Made by a program: the position numbers and the translations under genes. A stretch of DNA of 48,554 nucleotides from Acidobacteriota bacterium (lineage in GTDB: Bacteria; Acidobacteriota; Terriglobia; Bryobacterales; UBA6623): assembly GCA_027592785.1 (NCBI GenBank), contig JAQCLD010000003.1, positions 64,096 through 112,649 of the forward strand, written 5' to 3'. Positions 27,990 through 36,970 of this stretch are shown in pieces. Positions within the stretch are counted from its first letter, which is position 1, and each line of letters opens with the position of its first letter. Below the pieces are notes generated by a model. The model did not search any database, was not told the origin of the DNA, and was given only the letters and a program-made list of their open reading frames with translations.

Positions 27990-28029
27990 GGGATGCTGGG
28001 GCCTCTACGACGGCAATGAGCGACGGCGA

Positions 28030-28356
28030 TCAGGCAACATCCTCGGCCTTGTCGGCGGTCTCGAAGACGGTCAGCAGGCGGGTCAGTTCCAGCACGTGGC
28101 GGGGAGCCTCGTTCAGGCCGGCAAGTACAAATCGCGCGCCGATCTTTTTCGCTTCCTGGAGACCTTCCACGAGGCTGGCAATGCCCGAACTATCGACGTA
28201 ATGGACATCCGCCAGATCAACGATGACGGTCTCCTGAGCTCTTTGGCGAAAAAGTTCAAAAACCGCCTCACGCAGCTTAGGCGACGTATAGAGGTCGATG
28301 TCGCCGGAAACCTCAACGACGGACCGCTTACCTTCCCGCTTGACGTTAATATCCAT
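28030..28356 (-). CDS. STAS-domain anti-sigma factor antagonist (SpoIIAA-like)
   Basis: A 108-residue single STAS domain. It has VVEVSGDIDLYTSPKLREAV, then VIVDLADVHYVDSSGIASL with the phosphorylatable Ser pair (56/57), and ARFVLAGLNEAPRHVLELT. The RsbW-type kinase 6 nt upstream suggests a partner-switch pair in which the kinase phosphorylates the Ser. The Mla systems of enterobacteria also have a STAS subunit (MlaB) beside the permease, and here mlaE is next in the operon, so a role in the transporter is possible. The Ser in DSSG favours regulation. The sigma factor is not in the window. Confidence 0.88.
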   Translation of the reverse strand: MDINVKREGKRSVVEVSGDIDLYTSPKLREAVFELFRQRAQETVIVDLADVHYVDSSGIASLVEGLQEAKKIGARFVLAGLNEAPRHVLELTRLLTVFETADKAEDVA

Positions 28357-28362
28357 AGGATC

Positions 28363-28782
28363 CTATACGGCGGTCGACGCTACGAGACGCTTCCTCATAC
28401 TCACTACATTCTCCTCACCGTCTCGACCATACTCGATCTCATCCATGATTGTCTTGATCAGGTAGAGACCCCGGCCCCCGGCGCGCAATTCGTCAGGCCG
28501 CAGGTCTGGCGCTCCGCTGGGGTCGAAGGGACTGCCTCCGTCCCGAATCTCGATTTCCAGAAACCCGCCGCGTGTACGACACGAAAGACTAAATGTCTGG
28601 TCCGTGCGGCCCCGATAGGCGTGTTTGATGACGTTGCCGACAGCCTCGCCCACTGCCAACGTGATTGCGTTGCCGTCTCGGGCATTGAAGCCCGATTCAC
28701 GGGCGTACTCCAACACGGCCTGCCGGATTAGTCGAAGCCAGCGAGGATGGCTGACGACTGTTAACTCAATTGCATCGGCCAT
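28363..28782 (-). CDS. RsbW/SpoIIAB-like anti-sigma serine kinase
   Basis: An HATPase_c_2 family kinase. It has the N-box EAVGNVIKHAY, the G1-type motif DGGSPFDPSG and the G2-type motif GGRGLYLIKTIMDE, in 139 residues from the ATG at 28782. A GTG at 28812 would add ten charged residues. It would bind a sigma factor or phosphorylate the STAS partner 6 nt downstream. TATAAT at 28836-28841 lies a short distance upstream. First gene of a six-gene leftward operon that continues with mlaE and mlaF. Confidence 0.88.
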   Translation of the reverse strand: MADAIELTVVSHPRWLRLIRQAVLEYARESGFNARDGNAITLAVGEAVGNVIKHAYRGRTDQTFSLSCRTRGGFLEIEIRDGGSPFDPSGAPDLRPDELRAGGRGLYLIKTIMDEIEYGRDGEENVVSMRKRLVASTAV

Positions 28783-28835
28783 TCGCCTGGACCGTTCGGC
28801 CCGCAAGTGCACAGTTAGTCCGTTTTCAAGGGCGG

Positions 28836-28841
28836 ATTATA
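28836..28841 (-). promoter_or_regulatory. consensus -10 box (TATAAT) for the rsbW-mla operon
   Basis: TATAAT on the minus strand, 23 nt before the GTG at 28812 and 53 nt before the ATG at 28782. No good -35 box is seen 16-18 bp upstream. It is the only consensus -10 hexamer I noted. Confidence 0.45.
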
Positions 28842-28883
28842 GCACGCGGACGCCTGACCGCTCTCCGCCCGCTACGGAACTGA

Positions 28884-28889
28884 TAGGGT
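28884..28889 (+). promoter_or_regulatory. TANNNT -10 box (TAGGGT), 7 nt before rsmB GTG
   Basis: TAGGGT then 7 nt then GTG. No Shine-Dalgarno sequence. One of the apparent leaderless set in this window. Confidence 0.35.
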
Positions 28890-28896
28890 AGCTTGA

Positions 28897-30132
28897 GTGC
28901 CCATCTCCCCAGCTCGGCGCGCCGCTTTCGGGGTATTACTGCGCATCAATCAGACCGACGCGTTCGTGGACGAGATGCTCCATGGACGCCTGTTCGAGTC
29001 GCTGAGCCCGCGCGACAGTGGCCTGGCGATGGAGATCGTTCTGGGGACCCTGCGACAGCAACAGGTACTGGACACCCTTCTGGAACAAGCCCTTGGACGG
29101 CCGCTCTCCAAGCTGGACGCCGAGGTCCTCACCGCGCTCCGTCTGGGCGCCTATCAAATGCGCTACTTGGACCGGATCCCGGAGCGGGCCGCCGTTTCCG
29201 AAAGCGTGGAGCTGATCAAGCAGGGCCGCAAGCGGTCAGCTGCGGGCCTGGTCAATGCGGCGCTGAGAAAACTGCCGCAACGACCTGCGGCTGACGTCGA
29301 GCTCCGACTCGCTGCGCCAAACTGGCTGGCACTCCGCTGGGAGCGACACTACGGCGCTGAACAAGCCGGGAAGATCGCAGCAGCTTCTATCGAGCGGCCC
29401 GCGACCTATTTGAGACTTTCCCCGACGCTCGAACCCGAGGCGCTGACGCAGCGGCTCGAAGCCGAAGGCGTCGTGACCGAGCCGACAGAACTACTATCTG
29501 CTCGCAAGGTTTTGTCGGGGGCGGTCGAACAAACCGCGTGCTGGAAAGACGGGTTGGTGCGGATACAGGACCTGGGAGCGCAGATGATCGCTCCCTTATT
29601 GGAATTGACAGCCGAACACACGCTGTTGGACCTGTGTGCGGCCCCCGGCGGAAAATCGGCCCAAGCGGCGGCTATCCGCGGCACGGCGAAAGGCATCGTG
29701 GCCTGTGATCGGCATCTGCACCGGCTGCGAATTCTGCGCCATCTCTCCACGGAACAGTTCGAGTTAGTCGCCCTGGATGCCGCACAGAGCCTGCCCTTCC
29801 AACGCAAATTCGACCGTGTGCTGGTCGATGCTCCTTGTTCAGGAACCGGCACCCTGGCCAGGAACCCCGACTTGAAGTGGCGATTGCGGGAAGAGGATCT
29901 CCCGTTGCTCGTCAAGCGCCAAGAGAAAATCCTGGCGAACGCCTTGGCGTCCCTGGCGCCTAACGGAATCGCCGTCTACGCTACCTGCTCGCTTGAGCCG
30001 GAAGAAAACATGTCGGTGGTCGAAGCGGTGCTGGCCGCGAAGCCTGGATGGCGCGTCTCCAAACGGCTGGATCGCCTACCCGGACGCGATGCCGGAGACG
30101 GCTTCTTCGCCGTGCAGATCATCGCAGCCTAA
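28897..30132 (+). CDS. rsmB: 16S rRNA (cytosine967-C5)-methyltransferase
   Basis: Methylates C967 of 16S rRNA. An N-terminal NusB-like domain (about 1-130, AFGVLLRINQTDAFVDEML to GLVNAALRKL) precedes the Fmu methyltransferase domain. That domain has the SAM motif LDLCAAPGGKSAQAA, LVDAPCSGTGTLARNPDLKW with the first catalytic Cys and YATCSLEPEEN with the second. The 411-residue length is typical. GTG start with no ribosome site. TAGGGT ends 7 nt before it, suggesting a leaderless mRNA. Stop interlocks with the convergent gamma-glutamyltransferase. Confidence 0.95.
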   Translation: MPISPARRAAFGVLLRINQTDAFVDEMLHGRLFESLSPRDSGLAMEIVLGTLRQQQVLDTLLEQALGRPLSKLDAEVLTALRLGAYQMRYLDRIPERAAVSESVELIKQGRKRSAAGLVNAALRKLPQRPAADVELRLAAPNWLALRWERHYGAEQAGKIAAASIERPATYLRLSPTLEPEALTQRLEAEGVVTEPTELLSARKVLSGAVEQTACWKDGLVRIQDLGAQMIAPLLELTAEHTLLDLCAAPGGKSAQAAAIRGTAKGIVACDRHLHRLRILRHLSTEQFELVALDAAQSLPFQRKFDRVLVDAPCSGTGTLARNPDLKWRLREEDLPLLVKRQEKILANALASLAPNGIAVYATCSLEPEENMSVVEAVLAAKPGWRVSKRLDRLPGRDAGDGFFAVQIIAA

Positions 30133-31733
30133 TAGCCGGCTGCCAATCCGTCTTTTCGAGACTCCGTGCCCCCGATCAGCCTGTCCGAGTCCCAATCAAT
30201 TTCGATCGCCTGATAGCCGCCAAACACGCCGCGCTCGTCAGCGATGACGTGCCCCCGCCGCAGCAGTTCTTCGATCACCGCCGGAGCAACGCCCGACTCA
30301 AGCGCCAGCCCGGCTTCTGAGTGCCGGAACCGTGCCGCGTCTCCGGCTTGCTGGACGTCCATTCCGAAGACCAGCCGATTGAGCAAGACCTGAACATGCC
30401 CTTGGGGCTGCATCAGCCCGCCCATGACTCCGAAACACAGCCAGGGCTTACCGCCTCGAAAGGCCAGCGCCGGGATGATCGTGTGATAGGGCCGCTTGCG
30501 GGGTCCGATTTCGTTCGGATGCCCGGGCCGTAGCGTGAAGTCCGACCCCCTGTTCTGAAGCACAACGCCAGTTCCCGGTACGACCAACCCGGAGCCAAAA
30601 GCTGCGCGAATCGAGTTGATGAACGACACGGCATTGCGCTCGCGGTCGACCACCGAGAGATACACCGTATCGCCGCCGCTCACTCCGCTCGGGTACTGCG
30701 CCGCCGCTTTGGCCGGGTCAATTCGCGCGCGCTGCTGCGCAGCGTACTCTTTCGAGATGAGCGTGTCGGTCGGAAGCCGGCTCCGCTCCGGATCGGCGAG
30801 CCAGCGGTCCAAGTCACCGAAGGCGAGCTTCTTGGCCTCGACCAACAAGTGCAAGTAGTCCGCCGAATTGTGCCCCAGTTCAGCGAGATCGAAAGGCTCC
30901 AGGATGTTGAGCATCTCGAGTGCTGCGAAGCCCTGACCATTGGGCGGCAGTTCGTAGACGGTCACATCTCGAAACGTCGTCGAAATCGGCGTGACCCAGT
31001 CGGCGTGTTGTTGCCGCAGGTCGTCCATGGTCATCGGCCAATCGAGGGAGTTGAGCAACTCAACCATGGCCCGGCCCGCCTGGCCCTGGTAGAAAGCCTG
31101 CGGACCGCCGTCTGCAACCTGCCGCAGCGTCGCTGCGAGCTCGGGGTTGCGAAAAATCTCGCCGCATCGCGGAGCCTTGCCCACGCTCTGCAAGAAGACC
31201 CGGTTGAACTCGGCGTCGCCCGCGTACGGCTCGCCGCTCTCGGCCCAATCTCCCGCGATGATTTCGGTCACCGCAAAACCTGCTTCCGCATGGCGGATCG
31301 CCGGCGCCAGAACTTCCGCCAGGCTCATCGAGCCGTATCGCTCCAGCAACGTCGCCCAGCCGTCGACCGCGCCAGGCACGGTAACCGCGAAGGCGCCGGT
31401 CTGCGGGACGCTATCTAACCCGCGCGCGCGGAAGAACTCCGGCGTCGCCATCGCGGGAGAAAATCCGCTCGCGTTGAGCCCGACAAGCTCGTTCGTCTTG
31501 GCAACGTGCGCCAGAGCGAAGACGTCGCCCCCAGGCCCGGTCATCATCGGCTCGACAACGCCGAGAACGGCGGCAGTCGCTACCGCCGCGTCAAATGCAT
31601 TGCCCCCGGCCTTGAGAATTTCTACGCCTGCCTCGACGGCGAGCGGTTGGCTGGCCGCGACCATGCCCTGTTTGGCCTCAACAGGCAAGCGCCCCGGAAT
31701 TGGGGGTCCATGAGGACGATCAACGTTAATCAC
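30129..31733 (-). CDS. gamma-glutamyltransferase family protein
   Basis: An Ntn-hydrolase of the gamma-glutamyltranspeptidase family. It has MVAASQPLAVEAGVEILKAGGNAFDAAVATA in outline, VVEPMMTGPGGDVFAL and a catalytic Thr at about residue 356 in GGDTVYLSVVDRE, which would become the N-terminus of the small subunit after self-cleavage. Later it has SIRAAFGSGLVVPGTGVVLQ and GVMGGLMQPQGHVQVL. There is no signal peptide, unlike the periplasmic E. coli enzyme, so it may be cytoplasmic. GTG start at 31733, 6 nt after TAGAAT and without a ribosome site. Divergent from the MBL lipoprotein gene. Confidence 0.9.
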   Translation of the reverse strand: MINVDRPHGPPIPGRLPVEAKQGMVAASQPLAVEAGVEILKAGGNAFDAAVATAAVLGVVEPMMTGPGGDVFALAHVAKTNELVGLNASGFSPAMATPEFFRARGLDSVPQTGAFAVTVPGAVDGWATLLERYGSMSLAEVLAPAIRHAEAGFAVTEIIAGDWAESGEPYAGDAEFNRVFLQSVGKAPRCGEIFRNPELAATLRQVADGGPQAFYQGQAGRAMVELLNSLDWPMTMDDLRQQHADWVTPISTTFRDVTVYELPPNGQGFAALEMLNILEPFDLAELGHNSADYLHLLVEAKKLAFGDLDRWLADPERSRLPTDTLISKEYAAQQRARIDPAKAAAQYPSGVSGGDTVYLSVVDRERNAVSFINSIRAAFGSGLVVPGTGVVLQNRGSDFTLRPGHPNEIGPRKRPYHTIIPALAFRGGKPWLCFGVMGGLMQPQGHVQVLLNRLVFGMDVQQAGDAARFRHSEAGLALESGVAPAVIEELLRRGHVIADERGVFGGYQAIEIDWDSDRLIGGTESRKDGLAAGY

Positions 31734-31739
31734 CGTCAG

Positions 31740-31766
31740 ATTCTACCTGGTTGCCGCCGGTATACT
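31740..31766. promoter_or_regulatory. overlapping divergent promoters
   Basis: The leftward -10 is TAGAAT (minus strand, 31740-31745), 6 nt before the GTG at 31733. The rightward -10 is TATACT (31761-31766), 12 nt before the ATG at 31779. Only 15 bp separate them, so the -35 position of each falls on the other's -10 box. Confidence 0.45.
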
Positions 31767-31778
31767 GGTCCAATCGCC

Positions 31779-32819
31779 ATGAGAAAGATCCTACTGACCC
31801 TCGCTTGTGTTTGGTTGGCCGCTTGCGGCAGCTCCGGGACGGTCGAGAATGCCGGCGTCGATTCGTCGAAGCCCCTCGAAATATACTGGATCGACGTCGA
31901 GGGCGGCGCCGCAACTCTGATCGTCACTCCGACAGGCGAAACCGTCCTCATGGATGCCGGCTGGCCGGGCAATGACGATCGCGACGCCAAGCGTATTGCA
32001 CATGTCTTAGAGCACGAAGTCGGCCGCAAGGAGTTGGACTACTTCATCACCTCTCACTTCCACATCGATCATGCCGGCGGCGCACCCGGCCTGGCGGCCA
32101 TGGTCCCCATCGATGAATTCGTCGATCACGGCGACAGCATTGAAAAGAATCTCAACGAGCGCGCCGCCCTGTTGTGGCAGAACTACCGCGAGGCTGCAGG
32201 CACGCGCTTAACCGTTAACCCTGGAGACACCCTGCCGGTCTCCGGCGTCGACTTCCAATTTGTCTCCGCTCGCGGTGAGTCGATCAAGAGCGCCACGGCG
32301 CCGGCGAACCCCTACTGTGAAGGCGCCGAACAGAAGGAAGTCACCGGCAATCCGGAGAACGGGCAGAGCGTCGGGTTCATGGTGCGCATGGGGGACTTTG
32401 AGTTTCTGGATCTAGGCGATCTCACCTGGCCTGAGGAACTCGCCGCCGTGTGCCCGCAGAACGTCTTCGGCCAAGTGGACTTATTTCAGGTAACCCACCA
32501 CGGCATGTTCCAATCGAATGCGCCCGCGTTGCTCAATGCCGTGGCCCCCCAAGTGGCCGTCATGAATAACGGCGCCAACAAGGGCGGCGACCCGCTGGCT
32601 TACGCAGCCTTGATGGAAACGCCCCGTCTCGTGGATCTGTGGCAGGGCCACAATACTTTGAACGAAGGCGCCAGCAATACCGACGAAGCAAAGATCGCCA
32701 ATCTAGGCGAGACCGAAGGCTGTGAAGGCCACTGGATCAAGGCTACTGTCCAGGCGGACGGTTCCTTCACGATCCTCAATAGCCGCAACGGTTTCTCGAA
32801 GAGCTACCAGTCGCTTTAG
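31779..32819 (+). CDS. metallo-beta-lactamase-fold lipoprotein
   Basis: An exported MBL-fold hydrolase with a lipoprotein signal: lipobox LAAC (Cys16) after KILLTLACVW. The metal site HFHIDH (residues 93-98) is followed by GGAPGL. The protein resembles the MBL domain of ComEC-like and related secreted hydrolases: VTHHGMFQSNAPALL and a second half ending KATVQADGSFTILNSRNG. It has 346 residues. The ATG at 31779 has no clear ribosome site and TATACT lies 12 nt before it. Substrate unknown. Divergent from the gamma-glutamyltransferase. Confidence 0.85.
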   Translation: MRKILLTLACVWLAACGSSGTVENAGVDSSKPLEIYWIDVEGGAATLIVTPTGETVLMDAGWPGNDDRDAKRIAHVLEHEVGRKELDYFITSHFHIDHAGGAPGLAAMVPIDEFVDHGDSIEKNLNERAALLWQNYREAAGTRLTVNPGDTLPVSGVDFQFVSARGESIKSATAPANPYCEGAEQKEVTGNPENGQSVGFMVRMGDFEFLDLGDLTWPEELAAVCPQNVFGQVDLFQVTHHGMFQSNAPALLNAVAPQVAVMNNGANKGGDPLAYAALMETPRLVDLWQGHNTLNEGASNTDEAKIANLGETEGCEGHWIKATVQADGSFTILNSRNGFSKSYQSL

Positions 32820-32820
32820 G

Positions 32821-33255
32821 CTAGGCTTCGCGTAGCCGGGAGGCGATCGTCTCAGCAGCCTTGTGAGAAGCGGCTACGGCGAGAATCGTGTCGTCGCCAG
32901 CCACCGTGCCAATGATTTCGGGCCAGTGAGCGCGATCAAGGGCCAGGGCTAGAGCAGCGGCGCCGCCCGGTCGCGTCTTGAGCACAACTAGATTCTGAGC
33001 AGCAATTGCCTCCGTAAGAAATTGGCGCACCACGCTCGCCAGAGCATTGGCGTCTTCCTGCACCGGCTCAGGGCCTGCCTGTCGATAACCGTCCGCAGCT
33101 TTGAACACGCCTAGCTCTCGCAGGTCTCTCGAAAGAGTCACCTGGCTCACGTCCACGCTTCGATTTCGCAAGGCCTCGGCCAGGTCTTCTTGCGTGCGGA
33201 TCGAGGCGCGGCTGATCGTCGCGAGAATGGCCGCTTGGCGCTGCGTCTTGGTCAT
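32821..33255 (-). CDS. argR: arginine repressor
   Basis: ArgR/AhrC hexameric regulator, 144 residues. The N-terminal winged helix (about 1-70) has SQVTLSRDLRELGV with Ser42-Arg43 in the DNA-recognition position. The C-terminal arginine-binding and oligomer domain has GTVAGDDTILAV, the conserved arginine-binding Asp pair. It is the last gene of argF-argG-argH-argR and overlaps argH by 4 nt. With the operator at 36835-36872 it should shut the whole operon, including itself, when arginine is plentiful. Confidence 0.96.
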   Translation of the reverse strand: MTKTQRQAAILATISRASIRTQEDLAEALRNRSVDVSQVTLSRDLRELGVFKAADGYRQAGPEPVQEDANALASVVRQFLTEAIAAQNLVVLKTRPGGAAALALALDRAHWPEIIGTVAGDDTILAVAASHKAAETIASRLREA

Positions 33256-34640
33256 CTGGCCCTGCGCATGGCCTCCAGGCGAGACTCGGCCGCCGCCAGC
33301 GATCGCGCCACCGTGGCAGGCGCGGTGGCGCCCGGAGTTGTATGGTTCTCTAGAGCGCGACGGGCCGAGAGAAGTTTGGCGGCCTCGGCGTCAAACTCGG
33401 GGGCGATCTCGCGAAGCTGCTCGAGCGTCCAGTCGGCAGGCTTGCGGCCTTCCTTCGTACTCTGCAGCACGAGCGTACCGACAATTTGATGGGCGCGATG
33501 GAAGGCAACGCCGTTGCGAGCCAGAAACTCGGCAAGCGCGGTCGCACAGGTCCAACTATCGTCCGCCGCTTTCTCCATAGCGGCAGCGTTGACTTTGGTC
33601 GTCTGCACACACAAGCGGATGATTTCCAAACAACCGGCCAGCTGGTCAGCGGCGTCGAAGACTCCTTCCTTGTCTTCTTGCAGATCGCGGTTGTAAGCCA
33701 AGGGCAGACCCTTGATCACGATCATGAGCGCTTGCAAGTGGCCTATCACGCGTCCGGACTTGCCTCTCACCAGCTCCAGCGCATCGGGATTGCGCTTTTG
33801 CGGCATCAAACTCGATCCGGTCGTGACTTCATCGCCCGGCTCCAAGAAGCCAAACTCTTCCGACGTGTAGAGAATCCAGTCCTCAGCCAGCCGACTGATG
33901 TGCAGCATCGTGGTTGACGCCGCGTAGAGGAAGTCGAGCGCGAAGTCGCGGTCCGACACGACGTCCAAACTGTTTGCCGAGATCGACGCGAAGCCGAGAT
34001 CCTTGGCGATCGCCTCGCGATCATGCGGAAAGCCCGACCCTGCCAGGGCCCCCGCGCCATACGGCAACACGTCCGTCCGCCGGTAAGCATCGGCCAGGCG
34101 ATCGTAGTCGCGGGCGAACATCTCGAAGTAAGCCAAACAGTAGTGCGACCAAAGCACGCCCTGCGCCCGCCGCAAGTGCGTATAGCCCGGCAGCAACGCC
34201 GTCGGCTCACGCTTAGCGAAGTCGACCAGAGCCTGCATCAAGTCGACCAGCCGACTCTGATTCGCGCGGATCTCGCCCTTCATCCACAGCCGGAAGTCCG
34301 TCGCTACTTGTTCGTTGCGACTGCGCCCGGTGTGGATTCTCGCCGCCAGATCTTCCGATTTTTCGCCCAGCTTGCGAATGACGAAAGTATGTACATCTTC
34401 GTCATCTGCGCCCGCGAAATACTCGGGCGACTGCGACTCCGCCAACATCTCGTCGAAGGCTGCCTGCACCTGCTGGCGTTCCGTTTGTGAATAAATGCCG
34501 ACTCTTTCCAAGGCGGCGGCCCAGGCCCTAGAACCGACGACATCGGCCTCGAACAGTCGCTGATCGAAGTGCAGCGAGCCGGAGAACCGCTCAAACAGTT
34601 CCGCCGGCCCCGCCGAAAATCTGCCGCCCCACAGCTTCAC
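33252..34640 (-). CDS. argH: argininosuccinate lyase
   Basis: Cleaves argininosuccinate to arginine and fumarate, the last step of arginine synthesis. It has [20 protein letters not shown] near the N-terminus, [36 protein letters not shown] and the signature [18 protein letters not shown] with the catalytic Ser loop. 462 residues, standard length. The start overlaps argG by 4 nt and the stop overlaps argR by 4 nt, so the three are translationally coupled. Confidence 0.97.
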   Translation of the reverse strand: MKLWGGRFSAGPAELFERFSGSLHFDQRLFEADVVGSRAWAAALERVGIYSQTERQQVQAAFDEMLAESQSPEYFAGADDEDVHTFVIRKLGEKSEDLAARIHTGRSRNEQVATDFRLWMKGEIRANQSRLVDLMQALVDFAKREPTALLPGYTHLRRAQGVLWSHYCLAYFEMFARDYDRLADAYRRTDVLPYGAGALAGSGFPHDREAIAKDLGFASISANSLDVVSDRDFALDFLYAASTTMLHISRLAEDWILYTSEEFGFLEPGDEVTTGSSLMPQKRNPDALELVRGKSGRVIGHLQALMIVIKGLPLAYNRDLQEDKEGVFDAADQLAGCLEIIRLCVQTTKVNAAAMEKAADDSWTCATALAEFLARNGVAFHRAHQIVGTLVLQSTKEGRKPADWTLEQLREIAPEFDAEAAKLLSARRALENHTTPGATAPATVARSLAAAESRLEAMRRAR

Positions 34641-35851
34641 TTCTTGTTAGCCTCGCGCGTCACCGCGGCATGGACGCGAATCGGCAAGCCCACCAAGTTG
34701 ATAAAGCCCTCGGCATCCTTCTGGTTGTATTCGGCGCCCATCGTGAAGCTGGCGATCTCCTCCGAGTACAGCGAGTAGCGCGACTTGCGGCTCATCACAT
34801 CGAGCCGTCCCTTGTGTAGGCGGACCTTCACTTCGCCCGTCACATTGGCCTGCGTGGCGTCGACGAACGCATCGAGCGCCTCTCTGAGGGGCGTGAACCA
34901 CTTGCCGTCGTAGACCAACTCGGCATAGTCGAGAGCGAGTTTCTGCTTGTAGTGCATCGTGGCCCGGTCTAGGGTTAACCCTTCCAGCTCGCGATGAGCG
35001 AACATCAGAATCGTGCCGCCGGGGGTCTCATAACAGCCGCGCGACTTCATGCCGACGAAGCGGTTCTCGACCAGGTCAATCCTTCCGATTCCGTGTTGCC
35101 CGCCGATGTCGTTGAGCTTCTCCACCATCGTGGCGCCGCTGAGTTGCACTCCATCGAGGCTGACCGGTCGTCCTTGTTCAAAGGCGATCGTCAACTCCGC
35201 CGGCTGATCAGGCGCGTCCTCGGGATTGACGCTCATCATCCATACGCCGTCGGATGGCGAGTTCGCCGGATCCTCCAGTTCCGCCCCTTCATGAGAGATG
35301 TGCCACAGATTCCGGTCGCGGCTATAGATCTTCGCTTTGGTCTGCTGCAGCGGAATGTTGTGCTTCTCGGCGTAGTCGATGGCGTCTTCACGGGACACGA
35401 TGTCCCATTCACGCCACGGGGCGATGACCGGCAAGTGAGGCGCGAGAGCCTTGTAGGTCAGCTCGAAGCGAACCTGGTCATTGCCCTTGCCGGTGGCGCC
35501 GTGGCACAGCGCATCGCAACCCGTTTCGAGCGCAGCTTCGACCTGCAACTTGGCGAGCAGCGGACGCGCGACCGACGTTCCCAGCAGATACTTGTGCTCG
35601 TAGATCGCACCCGCGCGGACCATCGGCCAAACGTAATCCGACACGAACTCCTCGCGGAGATCGGCGACGCGGCATTCACTGGCGCCGCTCTCGAGAGCCT
35701 TCTTCTCTAGGCCCTCAAGCTCGCCGCCGCCTTGTCCAACATCGCCGCAGATCGCGACAACCTCGCACCCATAGTTCTCTTTGAGCCAGGGAATGATGAT
35801 GGAGGTATCCAATCCCCCGGAATAAGCGAGAGCGACTTTTTTAGCTGGCAT
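34637..35851 (-). CDS. argG: argininosuccinate synthase
   Basis: Joins citrulline and aspartate with ATP to form argininosuccinate. It has the PP-loop SGGLDTS near the N-terminus ([20 protein letters not shown] in outline), [15 protein letters not shown], the citrulline-binding [15 protein letters not shown]-like block ([16 protein letters not shown]) and [11 protein letters not shown]. About 404 residues from the ATG at 35851, which has AAGAAGGAAA close upstream. The upstream in-frame start at 35878 would overlap argF and lacks this site. Begins 23 nt after argF. Confidence 0.97.
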   Translation of the reverse strand: MPAKKVALAYSGGLDTSIIIPWLKENYGCEVVAICGDVGQGGGELEGLEKKALESGASECRVADLREEFVSDYVWPMVRAGAIYEHKYLLGTSVARPLLAKLQVEAALETGCDALCHGATGKGNDQVRFELTYKALAPHLPVIAPWREWDIVSREDAIDYAEKHNIPLQQTKAKIYSRDRNLWHISHEGAELEDPANSPSDGVWMMSVNPEDAPDQPAELTIAFEQGRPVSLDGVQLSGATMVEKLNDIGGQHGIGRIDLVENRFVGMKSRGCYETPGGTILMFAHRELEGLTLDRATMHYKQKLALDYAELVYDGKWFTPLREALDAFVDATQANVTGEVKVRLHKGRLDVMSRKSRYSLYSEEIASFTMGAEYNQKDAEGFINLVGLPIRVHAAVTREANKK

Positions 35852-35874
35852 CGATTTCCTTCTTGGCTGGCCGG

Positions 35875-36825
35875 TCATCCGGCGAGCAACATCATCAACA
35901 ACGCTTTCTGGGCGTGAAGCCTATTCTCGGCTTGGTCAAAAACCGCCGACTGCTCTGATTCAATCACCTGGTCAGTCACTTCTTCGCCGCGCAACGCCGG
36001 CAGGCAGTGCATAAAGATTGCGTTCGGCGCCGCCAAGGCCATCAAGTCTGAGTTCACCTGATACTGGGCGAAGGCGATCCGTCGTTCCTGCGTCTCGCGT
36101 TCCCAGCCCATGCTGGTCCAGACGTCGGTGTAAACGCCCACGGCCCCTTCCGCGGCAGCGCGCGGATCGTTCATCACCTGGATCATCGCGCCCGTCGTGG
36201 CGCCCAGAGCCTGCGCCCTCGCGATCACCTCGGCTTCGGCTTCGTAGCCTTCCGGGCACGCAAAGTTCACATTCACTCCCAAGGCCGCGCCGGTCAGCAT
36301 GACCGAGTGCGCCACGTTATTGCCGTCGCCCACATAGGCGACTGTCAGCCCAGCAAGATCCTCGTGCCGCTCACGTAGCGTCAGGTAATCCGCCAGCGCT
36401 TGGCAGGGATGATACATGCCGCTCAGGGCATTGACGACCGGTACCGACGACCACTCCGCCAGGTCCTCTAGCGTGTCCTGCGAGTAGGTGCGCGCGATGA
36501 TTACATCGAACCAACGATCCAAATTCCGCGCCATGTCGCGAGCTGGTTCGCGCTCGCCGATGCGGTCGCCCTTGTGGTCCTGAAACACCGCGTCGCCGCC
36601 AAGCTGCTTCATGCCCAGCTCAAACGTCACCCGCGTCCTCAACGACGGCTTCTCGAAAAGCATGGCGGCGTAGCGCCCCCGCAGCACCGCTCCAAAGTCC
36701 TTGGGGCTGCGTTTGACTGCAAGCCCCAGCTCCAAGACCTGCCGAGTCTCGTCGGGCGTGAGGTCCGTGTCGATCAACACGTGATTGGAGGCGATGGGAT
36801 GGATCTCTGCGTGAGTTTGAGACAT
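35875..36825 (-). CDS. argF: ornithine carbamoyltransferase
   Basis: Makes citrulline from ornithine and carbamoyl phosphate. The carbamoyl-phosphate loop is [12 protein letters not shown] (Ser61-Leu-Arg-Thr-Arg65), a known SLRTR variant of the classic [17 protein letters not shown] is the conserved carbamoyl-phosphate block. DVWTSMGWE is the ornithine loop, and [13 protein letters not shown] carries the catalytic Cys. The 316-residue length is standard. It starts 10 nt downstream of the first ARG box and leads the arginine operon. Confidence 0.96.
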   Translation of the reverse strand: MSQTHAEIHPIASNHVLIDTDLTPDETRQVLELGLAVKRSPKDFGAVLRGRYAAMLFEKPSLRTRVTFELGMKQLGGDAVFQDHKGDRIGEREPARDMARNLDRWFDVIIARTYSQDTLEDLAEWSSVPVVNALSGMYHPCQALADYLTLRERHEDLAGLTVAYVGDGNNVAHSVMLTGAALGVNVNFACPEGYEAEAEVIARAQALGATTGAMIQVMNDPRAAAEGAVGVYTDVWTSMGWERETQERRIAFAQYQVNSDLMALAAPNAIFMHCLPALRGEEVTDQVIESEQSAVFDQAENRLHAQKALLMMLLAG

Positions 36826-36834
36826 GGCTAGCGT

Positions 36835-36872
36835 TCTGAATATTTATTCAGACTAATGAATAATATAACACT
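36835..36872 (-). promoter_or_regulatory. tandem ARG boxes (ArgR operator)
   Basis: The first box TCTGAATATTTATTCAGA (36835-36852) matches the 18 bp ARG-box consensus at every position. The second, 36855-36872, matches about 15 of 18. The 2-3 bp separation is the spacing ArgR hexamers bind. The second box covers the -10 hexamer, and the first covers the start of transcription. Confidence 0.93.
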
Positions 36873-36888
36873 CGCCGATCAGGGTCAA
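36860..36888 (-). promoter_or_regulatory. argF operon promoter
   Basis: On the minus strand TTGACC (36883-36888), exactly 17 bp, then TATTAT (36860-36865). It is the best sigma-70-like promoter in the window, lies directly before argF, and its -10 is inside the second ARG box. Confidence 0.8.
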
Positions 36889-36970
36889 CCCTTGGTTTGC
36901 ATCCAGGCACGGCTTCGCGGTACAACATCTGCCTATCGCGGTCGCCCGCGTTCCTTCCCCCGGAGGATTC

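Noticed and set aside
31506-31778. N-terminal extension of the MBL lipoprotein
   Set aside because: It runs through the divergent gamma-glutamyltransferase start. The lipoprotein signal begins at 31779.
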